Source: Achromobacter mucicolens (GTDB taxonomy: Bacteria; Pseudomonadota; Gammaproteobacteria; Burkholderiales; Burkholderiaceae_B). From it: a DNA stretch of 64,000 bases. Position 1 is the stretch's first letter. Each line of letters starts with the position of its first letter. The stretch lies in contig NZ_CADIJP010000016.1 in the NCBI RefSeq assembly GCF_902859725.1, forward strand, positions 78,731 through 142,730, read 5' to 3'. Shown here piece after piece: positions 1 through 9,915 of the stretch. Below the pieces are notes generated by a model. It saw only the letters and a program-made list of their open reading frames with translations. It searched no databases and was not told where the DNA came from. A program made the translations under genes and the position numbers.

Positions 1-331
1 GTTCGGCTTCCGGAGCCGGCAGGCGGTCCAGCGTCTGCGGCGGCGCGGTAGGCGCGCCGGCCTGCTTGCGCTGCCAGTCGCCGTAGGCGCGATAGGCCAG
101 CGCGCCCAGCGCGGCCATGCCGCCGTACATGGCGACCTTGCCGCCGATCTTGCGGGCCTTCTTGCTGCCCATCAAGAGGCCGAGGGCGCCTGCCCCCAGG
201 GCGCCGCCGCCAAGGCCCGAAAGCAGGGACGAGCCCTTGCCGCCGGTGGCGTTCTGCACGCGGTTCGTGGTGTCGGAAAGCAGCCCTTGTCCGGACTGCA
301 ACAGTTGATCGAGTAATTGCCGGGCGCTCAT
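1..331 (-). CDS. DUF533 (YebE-like) inner-membrane-associated protein, 3' part missing
   Basis: The gene runs leftward and leaves the window at its left edge, so only about 110 N-terminal codons are seen. It starts at an ATG (329-331) with a GGAGG-type ribosome site a few bases upstream. The visible protein begins MSARQLLDQLLQSG, followed by a Gly/Ala/Leu-rich stretch that could span a membrane (about residues 37-55), a KKARK basic patch and a second hydrophobic patch ending in ALAYRAY. This arrangement is typical of the DUF533/YebE family, whose C-terminal half (TerB-like) would lie outside the window. The function of the family is not established. The following 170 bases hold no gene that I can support. 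Confidence 0.75.
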   Translation of the reverse strand, partial: MSARQLLDQLLQSGQGLLSDTTNRVQNATGGKGSSLLSGLGGGALGAGALGLLMGSKKARKIGGKVAMYGGMAALGALAYRAYGDWQRKQAGAPTAPPQTLDRLPAPEAE

Positions 332-502
332 GCGGCCTCCTGTGAATCTGACGGTCAGGGATATCGGACCGTGGCCGCGGCAGGAAGTTCAGCTTTCCGT
401 CAGCCGCGCCATCCGGCCCCGCAAGAGTTCAGCAAGTGCTAAAACCGTCCTGAAGCCGGCCATTCGGCAGTCCCCGGCAATCCCAACCAGGAGAATCAAC
501 TC

Positions 503-901
503 ATGAGCATCCGCGTGCGCCAGAATGCGCCCCAGTCCCTGCAGTTCACCGCGACGGCCGAAGGTCACGACCTGCCGCTGGACATGCCCAAGCCGCAGGG
601 GGAGGGGCCGGATCCGCATGATTACTTCGATACGGCGCTGGGCGGTTGCAAGGCGATGACCCTGATGGTCTACGCGCAGCGCAAGGGGCTGCCGCTGGAA
701 TCGGTGGGAGTGGAAGTGGTGCGCGATGCCAGCGAGGAACGTCGCGGCATCTACCGGCTGACCGCCAAGCTGACGCTGCACGGCGAGCTGTCCGATGCCC
801 AGATCGACGAATTGCTGGCGGTGGCCGAGAAGTGCCCGATCCACAAGCTGATGACGGCGGTGGACGTGCAGGTGTCCACCCTGATCGTGCGGCCGGACTG
901 A
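503..901 (+). CDS. OsmC/Ohr-family protein
   Basis: This 132-residue protein belongs to the OsmC family, which includes thiol-dependent peroxidases that reduce organic hydroperoxides. The two conserved cysteines are visible: Cys49 in the motif LGGCKAMTL and Cys111 in AEKCPIHKLM, with the usual spacing of about 60 residues. The length is normal for the compact YhfA/OsmC-like branch. It is not close enough to Ohr for me to claim a specific hydroperoxide substrate. The start ATG at 503 follows AGGAGAA. It stands alone and converges on fabI; a GC-rich hairpin lies between the two genes. Confidence 0.85.
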   Translation: MSIRVRQNAPQSLQFTATAEGHDLPLDMPKPQGEGPDPHDYFDTALGGCKAMTLMVYAQRKGLPLESVGVEVVRDASEERRGIYRLTAKLTLHGELSDAQIDELLAVAEKCPIHKLMTAVDVQVSTLIVRPD

Positions 902-936
902 GGAAGGCCGGAGCAGGCGGCGGGGCCGCCTGTGCA

Positions 937-959
937 AGGCGGGGCGCAGCGCCCCGCCT
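937..959. terminator. GC-rich hairpin between convergent genes
   Basis: A 9-bp perfect stem, AGGCGGGGC pairing with GCCCCGCCT around a 5-base loop, sits between the stop codons of the OsmC-like gene and fabI. There is no clear T-tract on either side, so termination is inferred from position and stem strength only. Confidence 0.4.
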
Positions 960-968
960 AAGGAAGTC

Positions 969-1754
969 TTACTCTTCCATGCCCGGGACGATGGTCGAGA
1001 AACCGCCGTCCACGTGGGTGATCTCGCCGGTCACGCCGGCGGCCAGATCCGACAGCATGAAGGCCGCGACATTGCCGACGTCTTCGATGGTGATATTGCG
1101 GCGCAGCGGCGCCTGGTTCTCGACGAACTTCAGGATGGCCGAGAAGTCCTTGATGCCGCTGGCTGCCAGGGTCTTGATCGGGCCGGCGGAGATACCGTTG
1201 GCACGGATGCCGCGCGGGCCCAGCGCGGAGGCCAGGTAGCGCACGCTGGCTTCGAGCGACGCCTTGGCCAGGCCCATCGTGTTGTAGTTCGGGACCACGC
1301 GCTCGGCGCCCAGGTAGGTCAGCGTCAGCACCGAGCCGTTGCGGCCTTCCATCAGGGGCAGGGCGGCCTTGGCCATGGCGGCGAAGCTGTAGGCCGAGAT
1401 GTCGTGGGCGATGCGAAAGCCTTCGCGCGACAGGCCATCCAGGAAATTGCCGGCGATGGCTTCGCGCGGCGCAAAACCGATCGAATGGACCAGGCCGTCC
1501 AGGCCGTCCCAGTGCTTGGCCAGTTCAGCAAATGCGCCGTCGATCTGGCTGTCTTCGGCCACGTCGCAGGGCAGCACGATGTTGCTGTTGAATTCGGCGG
1601 CAAACTCGCTCACGCGGTCCTTGAAGCGGTCGCCGACGTAAGTGAACGCCAGTTCGGCGCCTTGCTGATGACAGGCGCGCGCGATGCCGTAGGCGATGGA
1701 ACGGTTGGAAAGCACCCCGGTGACCAGGATGCGTTTGCCGGCAAGAAAGCCCAT
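969..1754 (-). CDS. fabI: enoyl-[acyl-carrier-protein] reductase (NADH) FabI
   Basis: FabI carries out the last reduction of each fatty-acid elongation cycle in the cytoplasm, turning trans-2-enoyl-ACP into acyl-ACP. The 261-residue length is standard. The N-terminal Rossmann segment shows the FabI-type nucleotide loop, with Gly13 and SIAYG at 19-23. The catalytic pattern Tyr147...Tyr157-x6-Lys164 is present ([19 protein letters not shown]), which separates FabI from ordinary short-chain dehydrogenases. The C-terminus carries the usual GEITHVDGG segment. The gene is monocistronic here, and its promoter should lie in the gap at 1755-1870. Triclosan-type inhibitors act on this enzyme family. 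Confidence 0.96.
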   Translation of the reverse strand: MGFLAGKRILVTGVLSNRSIAYGIARACHQQGAELAFTYVGDRFKDRVSEFAAEFNSNIVLPCDVAEDSQIDGAFAELAKHWDGLDGLVHSIGFAPREAIAGNFLDGLSREGFRIAHDISAYSFAAMAKAALPLMEGRNGSVLTLTYLGAERVVPNYNTMGLAKASLEASVRYLASALGPRGIRANGISAGPIKTLAASGIKDFSAILKFVENQAPLRRNITIEDVGNVAAFMLSDLAAGVTGEITHVDGGFSTIVPGMEE

Positions 1755-1870
1755 AGATGTGTCCTTTGATTTTTTCCCTTCTGGAGACCGCCTATTTTAG
1801 GGAATTTGGCGGACCAGCGGGCGAGCGGCGCGGCCCCCGTGCCGGGGCGCCGCGCCGTACGTGGCGGGTG

Positions 1871-3289
1871 TCAGCCGCGCGCGTTCGTGCCAGGCACGCG
1901 CAGCTGCGTGCCGATCTTCAGGGCGCTGCCCTTGATGTTGTTGAGCGCGCGCAGCGCGTCGACGGTGGTGCCGTACTGTTTGGCCAGCGAGAACAGGGTG
2001 TCGCCCTGGCGGACCTTGTGGCTGCGCACGTTGGGGCGGGCGCTGGAGACGCGCACGGCGGGCGCCTGCGCGGCGCGGCCACGCGGCGCGGCGGCCTTGT
2101 TGTCTTGCGGGGCCGAGTCCAGCGCGCCCACCGGGGGCGCCAGCGACGCGATCTGCACGCCGCCCGTGCCGGGGTCGCCCGGTACCAGCAGCGCCTGGCC
2201 GTTAGCGGCCTTCTGGCGGCGGCTGATGTCGTTGGTTTCGCGCAGGGTGGCTTCGGACACGCCAAACCGCTTGGCGATGGACGCGTAGGATTCGCCGCGG
2301 CGCGAGTGGTAGACCTTCCAGGCGGACAGGTCGCCCTTGTAGTTGGTGAGATTCGCGTTGAAGATCTCGACGCGGTCGGCCGGCAGCAGCAGGGTGGGGC
2401 CGTGGTCGCCGCGGATGACCGGGCGGTTGAACGAGGGGTTCAGGGCCTTGAACTCGTCCAGCGGCATTTCGGCCAGCTTGGCGGCGATTTCCAGGTCGAT
2501 GTCGCTGTTCTTTTGCACCGTCACGAAGTACGGCGTGTTGCCGACGGGCGGCAGCGCCACCGCATAGCGCTGCGGATCGGCAATGATGTTCTTGATGGCC
2601 TGCAGCTTGGGCACGTAGTTGCGGGTCTCGTCCGGCATGTTCAGCGACAGGTAGTCGGTGTTCTGGCCGGCGGCCTCGTTCTTGGCCATGGCGCGCTGCA
2701 CCGAGCCTTCGCCCCAGTTGTACGAGGCCAGGGCGAGGTACCAGTCGCCCTGCATTTCAAACAGCTTTTCCAGGTAGTCCAGCGCCGCGTTGGTCGAGGC
2801 GATGGGATCGCGGCGTTCGTCGCGCCACCAGTCCTGCTTGAGGTTGAAGTGCTGGCCCGTGGCCGGCACGAACTGCCACAGGCCCGAGGCCTGCGCGCGC
2901 GACAGCGCGGTCGGGTTGTACGCGCTTTCCACGAAGGGCAGCAGCGCCAGCTCGGTTGGCAGGCCGCGGCGGTTGATCTCGTCAACGATGAAGTACAGAT
3001 ATTTGCCGGCGCGCTCGGCCATGCGCTGCACCGCCTCGGGGTGGGACGCGTAGTAGTCGGTCCACTGCTTGGAGAGGTCGGTGTTCAGGTTGGGGATGGC
3101 GAAACCGCGGCGGATGCGGTCCCACGCGTCAGCCGGCGGGTTGGTCAGGTCGATCGTGCGGGACGTGTCCCGGGCAATGTATCGGCCTTGGGAATTGGTG
3201 GTGAGGTTCTTGCTATCGGGGGCTTTGGTTCCTGCGCAACCGGCGAGGACTGCCAGCATGAGCGGCAGAAGGAGTCGGGATAGATTCAT
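1871..3289 (-). CDS. mltD: membrane-bound lytic murein transglycosylase D with LysM repeats
   Basis: MltD cuts peptidoglycan glycan strands, forming 1,6-anhydro-MurNAc ends, and is held in the envelope by a lipid anchor. I place the start at 3289 (MNLSRLLLPLMLAVLAGCAG) because this gives a clean lipoprotein signal with Cys18 in LAGC; a longer reading frame would bury it. The SLT domain shows the catalytic Glu121 in PFVESAYNP, then GLWQFVPATG and YNWGEGSV. At least two C-terminal LysM modules follow, with cores RRGESYASIAKRFG and RQGDTLFSLAKQYG. The 472-residue length suits MltD. It begins 7 bases after the gloB stop, so the two genes are probably co-transcribed. Confidence 0.93.
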   Translation of the reverse strand: MNLSRLLLPLMLAVLAGCAGTKAPDSKNLTTNSQGRYIARDTSRTIDLTNPPADAWDRIRRGFAIPNLNTDLSKQWTDYYASHPEAVQRMAERAGKYLYFIVDEINRRGLPTELALLPFVESAYNPTALSRAQASGLWQFVPATGQHFNLKQDWWRDERRDPIASTNAALDYLEKLFEMQGDWYLALASYNWGEGSVQRAMAKNEAAGQNTDYLSLNMPDETRNYVPKLQAIKNIIADPQRYAVALPPVGNTPYFVTVQKNSDIDLEIAAKLAEMPLDEFKALNPSFNRPVIRGDHGPTLLLPADRVEIFNANLTNYKGDLSAWKVYHSRRGESYASIAKRFGVSEATLRETNDISRRQKAANGQALLVPGDPGTGGVQIASLAPPVGALDSAPQDNKAAAPRGRAAQAPAVRVSSARPNVRSHKVRQGDTLFSLAKQYGTTVDALRALNNIKGSALKIGTQLRVPGTNARG

Positions 3290-3296
3290 CAGGTGG

Positions 3297-4118
3297 TCAC
3301 TTGAAATCGTTCTTCCATTCACGAAGGGAGGCAAAGACCTCTACCGGCGTAGTCTGGCTGCGTCCGGCCCAACTTGCTGCGGACTGGACGACGTCGGGCT
3401 GCTGTGTGCGCAAGAACGGATTGGTCGCGCGTTCCTGACCGATGGTCGAAGGAAGCGTGGGGTGTCCTTCCGCGCGTAATTGCTGGGCCCGCAGATGCCA
3501 CGTTTGCAGGTCGCGGTTGGCCGGTTCGACGGCCAATGCCCAGCGAAGGTTCGCTAGAGTGTACTCGTGTGCGCAAAAAACTTTTGTATCTGGCGGTAAA
3601 GAGGAAAATTTTTCCAAGGAATCAAACATTTGCGCGGGTGTGCCCTCGAAAAGCCGGCCACAGCCCCCCGCGAAAAGCGTGTCGCCACAGAACAGCGCGT
3701 GGTCGACGCCGGCCGCGCGGCCCGCGTAGGCAATGTGGCCCGCCGTATGGCCCGGAACGTCCAGCACCGACAGGTCCAGATCCAGTTCCGGCAGCGTCAC
3801 GCGGTCGCCTTCGGCCAGCCGGACATCACATCGCGGCAGCTTTTCGCGCGCCGGACCATATACGGTGATGCCCTCGATGCGGGACAATTCCAGCACGCCT
3901 CCCACATGGTCGCCGTGGTGGTGCGTGAGTAGAATGGCGCGCAGCTTCAAGCCTTGCTGATCCAGAAACCGCAAGACGGGTCCGGCTTCGCCGGGGTCCA
4001 CGACCGCCACCTGGCCGTCGCGGACGATCGCCCAGATGTAGTTGTCGGAAAAGGCTGGCAAAGGCAAGACCGCGGCGTTGCGATCGCGGCCGCCTGCGGG
4101 GGCGGTCAAGGCTTGCAT
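3297..4118 (-). CDS. gloB: hydroxyacylglutathione hydrolase (glyoxalase II)
   Basis: Glyoxalase II hydrolyses S-D-lactoylglutathione to D-lactate and glutathione, the second step of methylglyoxal detoxification. The metallo-beta-lactamase fold is clear from THHHGDH (residues 65-71), then CGDTLFAGGCGRLFEG, and the metal-binding His in CAHEYTLAN. The length of 273 residues is about 15 longer than usual at the N-terminus, and the conserved part begins at LPLPAFSDNYIW, so the true start could be slightly downstream. It is divergent from the methyltransferase gene and leads into mltD. Confidence 0.94.
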   Translation of the reverse strand: MQALTAPAGGRDRNAAVLPLPAFSDNYIWAIVRDGQVAVVDPGEAGPVLRFLDQQGLKLRAILLTHHHGDHVGGVLELSRIEGITVYGPAREKLPRCDVRLAEGDRVTLPELDLDLSVLDVPGHTAGHIAYAGRAAGVDHALFCGDTLFAGGCGRLFEGTPAQMFDSLEKFSSLPPDTKVFCAHEYTLANLRWALAVEPANRDLQTWHLRAQQLRAEGHPTLPSTIGQERATNPFLRTQQPDVVQSAASWAGRSQTTPVEVFASLREWKNDFK

Positions 4119-4137
4119 GGGATTCGAAGGAAAAAAC

Positions 4138-4917
4138 GTGGCAGAAGAAACTCCGCCGATTGTAGAACTGGCCGAATGGTTCCAGACGCCGCCGGGCCAG
4201 TACGTGCTGGCCTGGGAGCGCGCCCAGTTCGACGCGGCCGTCGCGGATGTCTTCGGATATTACGCCTGGCAGGTCGGCCTTGCCGACCTGAACCTGTTAG
4301 GGGCCAACCGGATGCCGTTCAAGGGCTACGTGGGCACCGAGACCCCGGCGCCGGAAAGCCTGCCGGGCTGGCAGTCGCGCGTGGTCGTCGCGCAGCCGGA
4401 GGCCCTGCCGTTCGAATCCCAGAGCGTGGACCTTTTGATCCTGCCGCACACCTTTGAACTCACGCCCGACCCCCACAACGTGCTGCGCGAGGTCGAGCGC
4501 GTCCTCGTCCCCGAGGGCCGTGTCGTCATTTCGGGGTTCAACCCCTGGAGCATGTGGGGCGCGCGCACCCGCATGCCGGGCATGGAGCCCTGGCTGCCGC
4601 AGCCGCCGTCGTCGCAGGTGTCGCTGGCGCGGCTCAAGGACTGGTTCAAGCTGCTGTCGCTGGAGGTCGATGAAAGCCAGTTCGGTTGCTACGCGCCGGC
4701 CTGCCGCAGCGAAAAATGGCTGGAGCGCTGGAGCTTCCTGGAATCGGCCGGCGCCCGCTGGTGGAGCCTGGGCGGCGCCGTCTACATGGTCTCGGCGGTC
4801 AAGCGCGTGACCGGCATGCGTATCATCGGGCCTGCCTGGAAGACCAAACCCAAGCGCGCCCGCGCTGCCTCGGTGGTGGTCAACCGCCAGGCGGACGATG
4901 GCTTTGACCCCTCCTGA
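4138..4917 (+). CDS. class I SAM-dependent methyltransferase (YafS-like)
   Basis: I choose the GTG at 4138 as the start because AAGGA sits 6-7 bases upstream; an upstream in-frame extension would overlap gloB. The 259-residue product has a methyltransferase-11-like core: [18 protein letters not shown], then [26 protein letters not shown], which is the late part of a Rossmann SAM-binding domain. In Escherichia coli the uncharacterised methyltransferase gene yafS also sits between gloB and rnhA, so the position supports orthology. The substrate is unknown. It is followed by rnhA after about 50 bases. Confidence 0.8.
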   Translation: MAEETPPIVELAEWFQTPPGQYVLAWERAQFDAAVADVFGYYAWQVGLADLNLLGANRMPFKGYVGTETPAPESLPGWQSRVVVAQPEALPFESQSVDLLILPHTFELTPDPHNVLREVERVLVPEGRVVISGFNPWSMWGARTRMPGMEPWLPQPPSSQVSLARLKDWFKLLSLEVDESQFGCYAPACRSEKWLERWSFLESAGARWWSLGGAVYMVSAVKRVTGMRIIGPAWKTKPKRARAASVVVNRQADDGFDPS

Positions 4918-4967
4918 GCCGCCGGGCCCGCCTCACATTGCAAGCACAAGGACACGCACGCAGCACC

Positions 4968-5429
4968 ATGCAGGACAACAAAACGAACGACCAGAAAGTG
5001 GAAATGTGGACCGACGGCGCCTGCAAGGGCAATCCAGGGCCCGGCGGCTGGGGCGTGCTGATGCGCGCCGGCGCGCACGAAAAGACGCTGCATGGCGGCG
5101 AGCTCCAGACCACGAATAACCGGATGGAACTGCTGGCGGTCATCGAAGGCCTGCGCGCCCTCAAGCGCCCGTGCGTCGTCACGATCCACACCGACTCGCA
5201 ATATGTCATGAAGGGCATGACCGAGTGGCTGGCCAACTGGAAACGGCGCGGCTGGATCACCGCCGAGAAAAAGCCTGTCAAGAACGCCGAGCTCTGGCAG
5301 GCGCTGGATGAACAGGTCCAGCGCCACACGGTGTCCTGGCGCTGGGTCCGCGGGCACGCGGGCGACCCCGGCAACGAGCGCGCCGACCAGCTGGCCAACA
5401 TGGGCGTGGACGTCGCGCGCCGCGCTTGA
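4968..5429 (+). CDS. rnhA: ribonuclease HI
   Basis: RNase HI removes RNA from RNA-DNA hybrids (primers, R-loops). All four metal-binding acids are visible when the ATG at 4968 is used: Asp16 ([11 protein letters not shown]), Glu54 ([11 protein letters not shown]), Asp76 (TDSQYVMKG) and Asp140 (ERADQLAN), with the catalytic loop His130 in RGHAGDPGN. The product is then 153 residues, close to the E. coli enzyme. A TTG at 4938 would add ten residues, but the family motif starts too close to the later ATG to need them. In E. coli rnhA lies divergent from dnaQ; here an RND efflux pair lies between them. Confidence 0.95.
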   Translation: MQDNKTNDQKVEMWTDGACKGNPGPGGWGVLMRAGAHEKTLHGGELQTTNNRMELLAVIEGLRALKRPCVVTIHTDSQYVMKGMTEWLANWKRRGWITAEKKPVKNAELWQALDEQVQRHTVSWRWVRGHAGDPGNERADQLANMGVDVARRA

Positions 5430-5701
5430 CGCGGCAGGCTCCGCCCATTGGGCGGCTGTCCGGGTCGGGCACGTCGCGGCAGGACCCCGAACACCTGCCC
5501 TGCGCCTGGTCCAGCCGCTCCACGGCATCCGGATATACCCTCGAATTCGCCGGCCAGGGCAGATTTAGTTCTTTCATCGCGCTTCAGGATTGTTCCAGTA
5601 TGTAAATCCGGGTGCTAAAGTGCCAACCCTTCCTCCAGTTCCTGCGGCGACGTCCGAGTGGGGCATGCCCGGTCCGCGCCGCAACACCGCCACTTTCGCG
5701 C

Positions 5702-6784
5702 ATGAAAAAAGCTGTACTGCTGGCCGCCGTCGCGGCAGGGTTGGCCGCTGGGGCCGCGCTCGGCGTATTTGTGCCGCGCTGGCTGGCGCCGGCCGCACCC
5801 CCTGCCCAGGCTTCCGCCAAACCTCAATCCGCTCCCGCCGCGCCTGCCCGTGTCGCCGTGGCCGCCGTCCAGGAAGTGCCTTTCGCGCGCGGTCTGTCGG
5901 CCGTCGGCAGCCTGCGCTCCGATGAGTCCGTCGTCCTGCGCCCCGAAGTGGCCGGACGCATCCAGGCCATTGATTTCAAGGAAGGCCAGCCCGTCAAGCA
6001 GGGCCAGCTTCTCATCCGCCTGGACGACTCCGTGCCGCGCGCTGAATTGGCGCAGGCGCGCGCCAACCTGACGCTGGCGCAAAGCCATTACCGCCGCGCC
6101 GTCGAACTGCAGGGCAAGGGCTTCGTCAGCCAGCAGGCGCGCGACGAGTCGGCCAGCACGCTAAAGGTGCAGGAGGCCGCCGTGGCGCTGGCGCAGGCCA
6201 GGCTGGACAAGATGACCATTTCCGCGCCCTTTGCCGGCATTGTCGGACTGCGTAGCGTGTCGGTGGGCGATTACGTCAACCAGGGGCAGGACCTGGCGCC
6301 CCTTGAGGCCATCGATCCGCTCAAGGTGGATTTCCGCGTGCCCGAGATGTACCTGAGCAAGGTGCGCGTCGGACAGCAACTGACGCTGCGCATGGATGCG
6401 CTGCCCGGCCAGGAGCGCCGCGGACTGGTCTACGCGGTCAGCCCGCTGGTCGACGCGGGCGGCCGGTCCATCCTGCTGCGCGCCACGGTTGCCAATCAGG
6501 ACGGCGTGCTGCGCCCCGGCATGTTCGCCCGCGTGCAACTGCTCTTTAACGAAGACAAGGCGCTGGTCGCGCCAGAGGCCGCGCTATCGCCGTCGGGCGA
6601 AACGCAGTACGTTTACCGGGTCGAGAACGGCGTGGCGCATCGGCGCGAAGTGACCATCGGCGAACGCCGCGAGGGCCGCGTCGAGATCCTGACCGGCGTC
6701 GCCCTGAACGACATGCTGGTGGTCTCGGGCCTGCAGCGCGTGACGGACGGCGCGCGCGTGACCATCGTGAGCAACGGCCCATAG
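5702..6784 (+). CDS. RND efflux periplasmic adaptor (membrane fusion protein)
   Basis: This is the adaptor of a tripartite efflux pump, bridging the inner-membrane RND protein to an outer-membrane channel. The ATG at 5702 gives MKKAVLLAAVAAGLAAGAAL, a clean signal anchor; longer forms are unlikely. The order is barrel-sandwich half (VVLRPEVAGRIQAIDFKEGQPVKQGQLLIRLDD), an alpha-helical hairpin (ELAQARANLTLAQSHYRRA...), the second lipoyl half (TISAPFAGIVGLRSVSVGDYVNQGQ) and a beta-barrel. The 360-residue length is normal. The pump gene follows after 30 bases. No outer-membrane factor gene is present, so a channel encoded elsewhere is probably shared. Confidence 0.9.
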   Translation: MKKAVLLAAVAAGLAAGAALGVFVPRWLAPAAPPAQASAKPQSAPAAPARVAVAAVQEVPFARGLSAVGSLRSDESVVLRPEVAGRIQAIDFKEGQPVKQGQLLIRLDDSVPRAELAQARANLTLAQSHYRRAVELQGKGFVSQQARDESASTLKVQEAAVALAQARLDKMTISAPFAGIVGLRSVSVGDYVNQGQDLAPLEAIDPLKVDFRVPEMYLSKVRVGQQLTLRMDALPGQERRGLVYAVSPLVDAGGRSILLRATVANQDGVLRPGMFARVQLLFNEDKALVAPEAALSPSGETQYVYRVENGVAHRREVTIGERREGRVEILTGVALNDMLVVSGLQRVTDGARVTIVSNGP

Positions 6785-6814
6785 CCGGCCCTTCACCCTT
6801 TCAGCGATAGCGCC

Positions 6815-9800
6815 ATGCGTATCTCGGAAACCTGTATCAAGCGCCCGGTGTTCGCGTCGGTCCTGTCGCTCATCATCGTGCTGATCGGCCTGATCTCGTA
6901 TTCGCGCCTGACGGTGCGCGAGTACCCGAAGATCGACGAGCCGATCGTGTCGGTGGACACCACGTACAAGGGCGCCTCGCCGGAGGTGATCGAGTCGCAG
7001 GTGACCAAGCCGCTGGAAGACCAGCTGGCCGGCATCGAAGGGGTCAACGTGATGACCTCGCGCAGCCGCTCCGAGCGCAGCCTCATCAACATCAAGTTCA
7101 ACCTCTCGCGCGACCCCGACGCGGCGGCGGCCGAAGTGCGCGACAAGGTCTCGCGCGCGCGGCGCTTCCTGCCCGACGAGATCGACGAGCCGATCATCGG
7201 CAAGGTCGAGGCCGATTCCCAGCCCATTATCTACATCGCCGTGGAGTCGGGATCGTTCTCGGCGATCCAGACCTCCGACTACATCAACCGCTACATCAAG
7301 ACCCGCCTGTCGGTGCTGCCCGGGGCGGCCGAAGTGCGCGTCTTTGGCGAGCGCCTGCCGTCCATGCGCATCTACGTCGATCGCGACAAGCTGGCGGCGT
7401 ACGGATTGACGGTGCAGGACGTGGAAGCCGCGCTGCGCAGCCAGAACGTCGAAATTCCGGCGGGCCGCATCGAGTCGCGGGCACGGGAGTTCTCGGTGGT
7501 GTCGGCCACCGACCTGCAGACGCCCGCCCAGTTCGAGGACGTGATCGTTGCCAACGTGAAGGGCTATCCGGTGCGGATGCGCGACGTCGCCAAGGTCGAG
7601 ATCGCGGCCGCCAACGACCGGATCCTGTCCCGCTTCAACGGCAAGCCCGCCATCAACATCGGCATCACGCGCCAATCCACCGCCAACCCCCTGGAATTGT
7701 CCAAGGCCGCCCGCCAGGAGGTCGAGCGGCTGAACGAGACCCTGCCGGCCGGCATGAAGCTGAACATCGCGTACGACTCGTCGGTGTTCATCGAGCGCTC
7801 CATCGATTCCGTGTTCCACACCATCATCGAAGCCATCGTGCTGGTGGTGCTGGTGATCTTCTTCTTCCTGCGCAACCTGCGCGCCAGCATCATTCCCATC
7901 GTCACCATCCCGGTGTCGCTGGTGGGCGCCTGCGCGCTGATGTATCTGTTCGGCTTTTCGATCAACACGCTGACGCTGCTTGCCATGGTGCTGGCGATCG
8001 GGCTGGTGGTGGACGACGCCATCGTGGTCCTGGAGAACATCTACCGGCACATCGAGGACGGCATGCCGCGCAAGGAAGCCGCGCTGCGCGGCTCGAAGGA
8101 GATCGGCTTCGCGGTGGTCGCCATGACCATGACGCTGGTCACCGTGTATGCGCCGCTGGCGTTCGCCACCGGGCGCACCGGGCGGCTGTTCATCGAGTTC
8201 GCCCTGGCGCTGGCGGGCGCGGTGCTGGTGTCGGGCTTCGTGGCGCTGACCCTCACGCCCATGATGTGTTCGGTGCTGCTGCGCCACCAGACCAGCCACA
8301 ACCGCTGGTACAACCTGATTGAAGGCTGGCTGAACGGCCTGAGCAACGGCTATCGCCGCATGCTGGGCGCCTCGCTGCGGCATCGCTGGATCGTCGTCGT
8401 GATCGGGCTGGCCGTGGCGGCAGGCAGCGGCGTGCTGTTCAAGGTGGTCAAGAGTGAACTGGCGCCGGTCGAGGACCGCGGCGTGGTCTTCGGCCTCGTC
8501 AGCTCGCCCGAAGGCGCCACGCTGAATTACACCCTGGACAGCATGCTGGGCATTGAAAAGTTCTATGCCGACATCCCGGAAGCCAGCGGCAGCCAGGTCA
8601 CGGTGGGCTTTCCCACGGTCACTGACGGCACCGCGATCCTGCGCCTGAAGCCCTGGGAAGAGCGCGAGCGCAAGCAGCAGGCCATCACCCAGCAATTGCA
8701 GCCGCAGTTCGCCTCGCTGCCGGGCGTGCGCGCCTTCCCGACCAATCCGCCGTCGCTGGGCCAGTCGGCCCGTTCCAAGCCGGTGGAATTCATCATCATG
8801 AGCCAGGCCTCGTACCAGGAGCTGTCGCGGCTGACCGAGATCTTCCTGGCCGAGCTGCGCAAGTATCCGGGCCTGCTGAACCTGGACACCGACCTGCGCC
8901 TGAACACGCCGGAGCTGCGCGTGCGCGTGGACCGCGACAAGATGGCCGACGTGGGCGCCAACGTGGACGTGGTGGGCCGCACGCTCGAATCGATGCTGGG
9001 CGGCCGCCAGGTCACCCGCTACAAGGACGAGGGCGAGCAGTACGACGTAATCGTGCAGGTGACGCCGCGCGACCGCGCCAATCCCACAGACATCTCGGGC
9101 ATCTATGTGCGCGCGCGCGACGGCAGCATGGTCCAGCTGGACAACCTGCTGGGCGTGCACGAAGGCGTGTCGCCGCAGTCGCTGAACCACTTCAACCGCC
9201 TGCGGGCCGTGAAGATCGACGCGGCGGTGGCGCCCGGCTATGCGCTGGGCGAGGTGCTGGACCACATGCACCAGGTGGCGCGCGAGGTCCTGCCCAACAC
9301 GATCATCACGGACCTGGACGGCCAGTCGCGCGAATTCCGCGATTCGTCGGGCAGCATCTACCTGGTCTTTGCGATGGCGCTGGCCTTCATCTACCTGGTG
9401 CTCGCGGCGCAGTTCGAAAGCTGGCGCAACCCGTTCATCATCATGCTGTCGGTGCCGCTGTCCATGACGGGCGCCTTGCTTGCCCTGTGGCTGACGGGCG
9501 GCACGCTGTCCATCTACAGCCAGATCGGGCTCATCACGCTGGTCGGCCTGATCACCAAGCACGGCATCCTGATCGTGGAATTCACGAACCAGCTGCGCGA
9601 CGAGGGCAGGGAACTGTTCGAGGCCGTGGTCGAAGCCAGCGTGCTGCGGCTGCGCCCAATTCTGATGACGACCGGCGCCATGGTGCTGGGCACCGTCCCC
9701 CTTGCGCTGTCCACGGGCGCGGGGGCGGAATCGCGCCAGCAGATCGGCTGGGTTCTGGTGGGCGGGCTGTTGCTGGGTACACTACTGACCTTGTTCGTCG

Positions 9801-9913
9801 TGCCGGTGGCCTACACGCTGATTGCCACCGCACGCAAGAAGGCAGGCACCTCCGGCAGCCAGGCGCATTCCGCGCCCACGCCGCCCGCCTCGCAGCCCCA
9901 AGCGTCGGAATAG
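6815..9913 (+). CDS. RND-family inner-membrane efflux pump (HAE1 type)
   Basis: This 1032-residue protein is a proton-driven RND exporter. It begins MRISETCIKRPVFASVLSL, the standard N-terminal helix of the family. The proton relay is seen in helix 4 as LAIGLVVDDAIVVLENIYRH (paired Asp near residue 400). A large first periplasmic loop follows TM1, and the second half repeats the layout, ending in a helix bundle with GLITKHGILIVEFTNQLRDEG. It pairs with the upstream adaptor. The substrate cannot be read from sequence; related two-gene systems export antibiotics or solvents. The stop codon is only two bases before dnaQ. Confidence 0.93.
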   Translation: MRISETCIKRPVFASVLSLIIVLIGLISYSRLTVREYPKIDEPIVSVDTTYKGASPEVIESQVTKPLEDQLAGIEGVNVMTSRSRSERSLINIKFNLSRDPDAAAAEVRDKVSRARRFLPDEIDEPIIGKVEADSQPIIYIAVESGSFSAIQTSDYINRYIKTRLSVLPGAAEVRVFGERLPSMRIYVDRDKLAAYGLTVQDVEAALRSQNVEIPAGRIESRAREFSVVSATDLQTPAQFEDVIVANVKGYPVRMRDVAKVEIAAANDRILSRFNGKPAINIGITRQSTANPLELSKAARQEVERLNETLPAGMKLNIAYDSSVFIERSIDSVFHTIIEAIVLVVLVIFFFLRNLRASIIPIVTIPVSLVGACALMYLFGFSINTLTLLAMVLAIGLVVDDAIVVLENIYRHIEDGMPRKEAALRGSKEIGFAVVAMTMTLVTVYAPLAFATGRTGRLFIEFALALAGAVLVSGFVALTLTPMMCSVLLRHQTSHNRWYNLIEGWLNGLSNGYRRMLGASLRHRWIVVVIGLAVAAGSGVLFKVVKSELAPVEDRGVVFGLVSSPEGATLNYTLDSMLGIEKFYADIPEASGSQVTVGFPTVTDGTAILRLKPWEERERKQQAITQQLQPQFASLPGVRAFPTNPPSLGQSARSKPVEFIIMSQASYQELSRLTEIFLAELRKYPGLLNLDTDLRLNTPELRVRVDRDKMADVGANVDVVGRTLESMLGGRQVTRYKDEGEQYDVIVQVTPRDRANPTDISGIYVRARDGSMVQLDNLLGVHEGVSPQSLNHFNRLRAVKIDAAVAPGYALGEVLDHMHQVAREVLPNTIITDLDGQSREFRDSSGSIYLVFAMALAFIYLVLAAQFESWRNPFIIMLSVPLSMTGALLALWLTGGTLSIYSQIGLITLVGLITKHGILIVEFTNQLRDEGRELFEAVVEASVLRLRPILMTTGAMVLGTVPLALSTGAGAESRQQIGWVLVGGLLLGTLLTLFVVPVAYTLIATARKKAGTSGSQAHSAPTPPASQPQASE

Positions 9914-9915
9914 TT

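Noticed and set aside
6584-9562. Long open frame antisense to the RND pump gene
   Set aside because: It is rich in His, Arg, Gln and Gly with no domain and mirrors a real gene; typical of GC-rich shadow frames.
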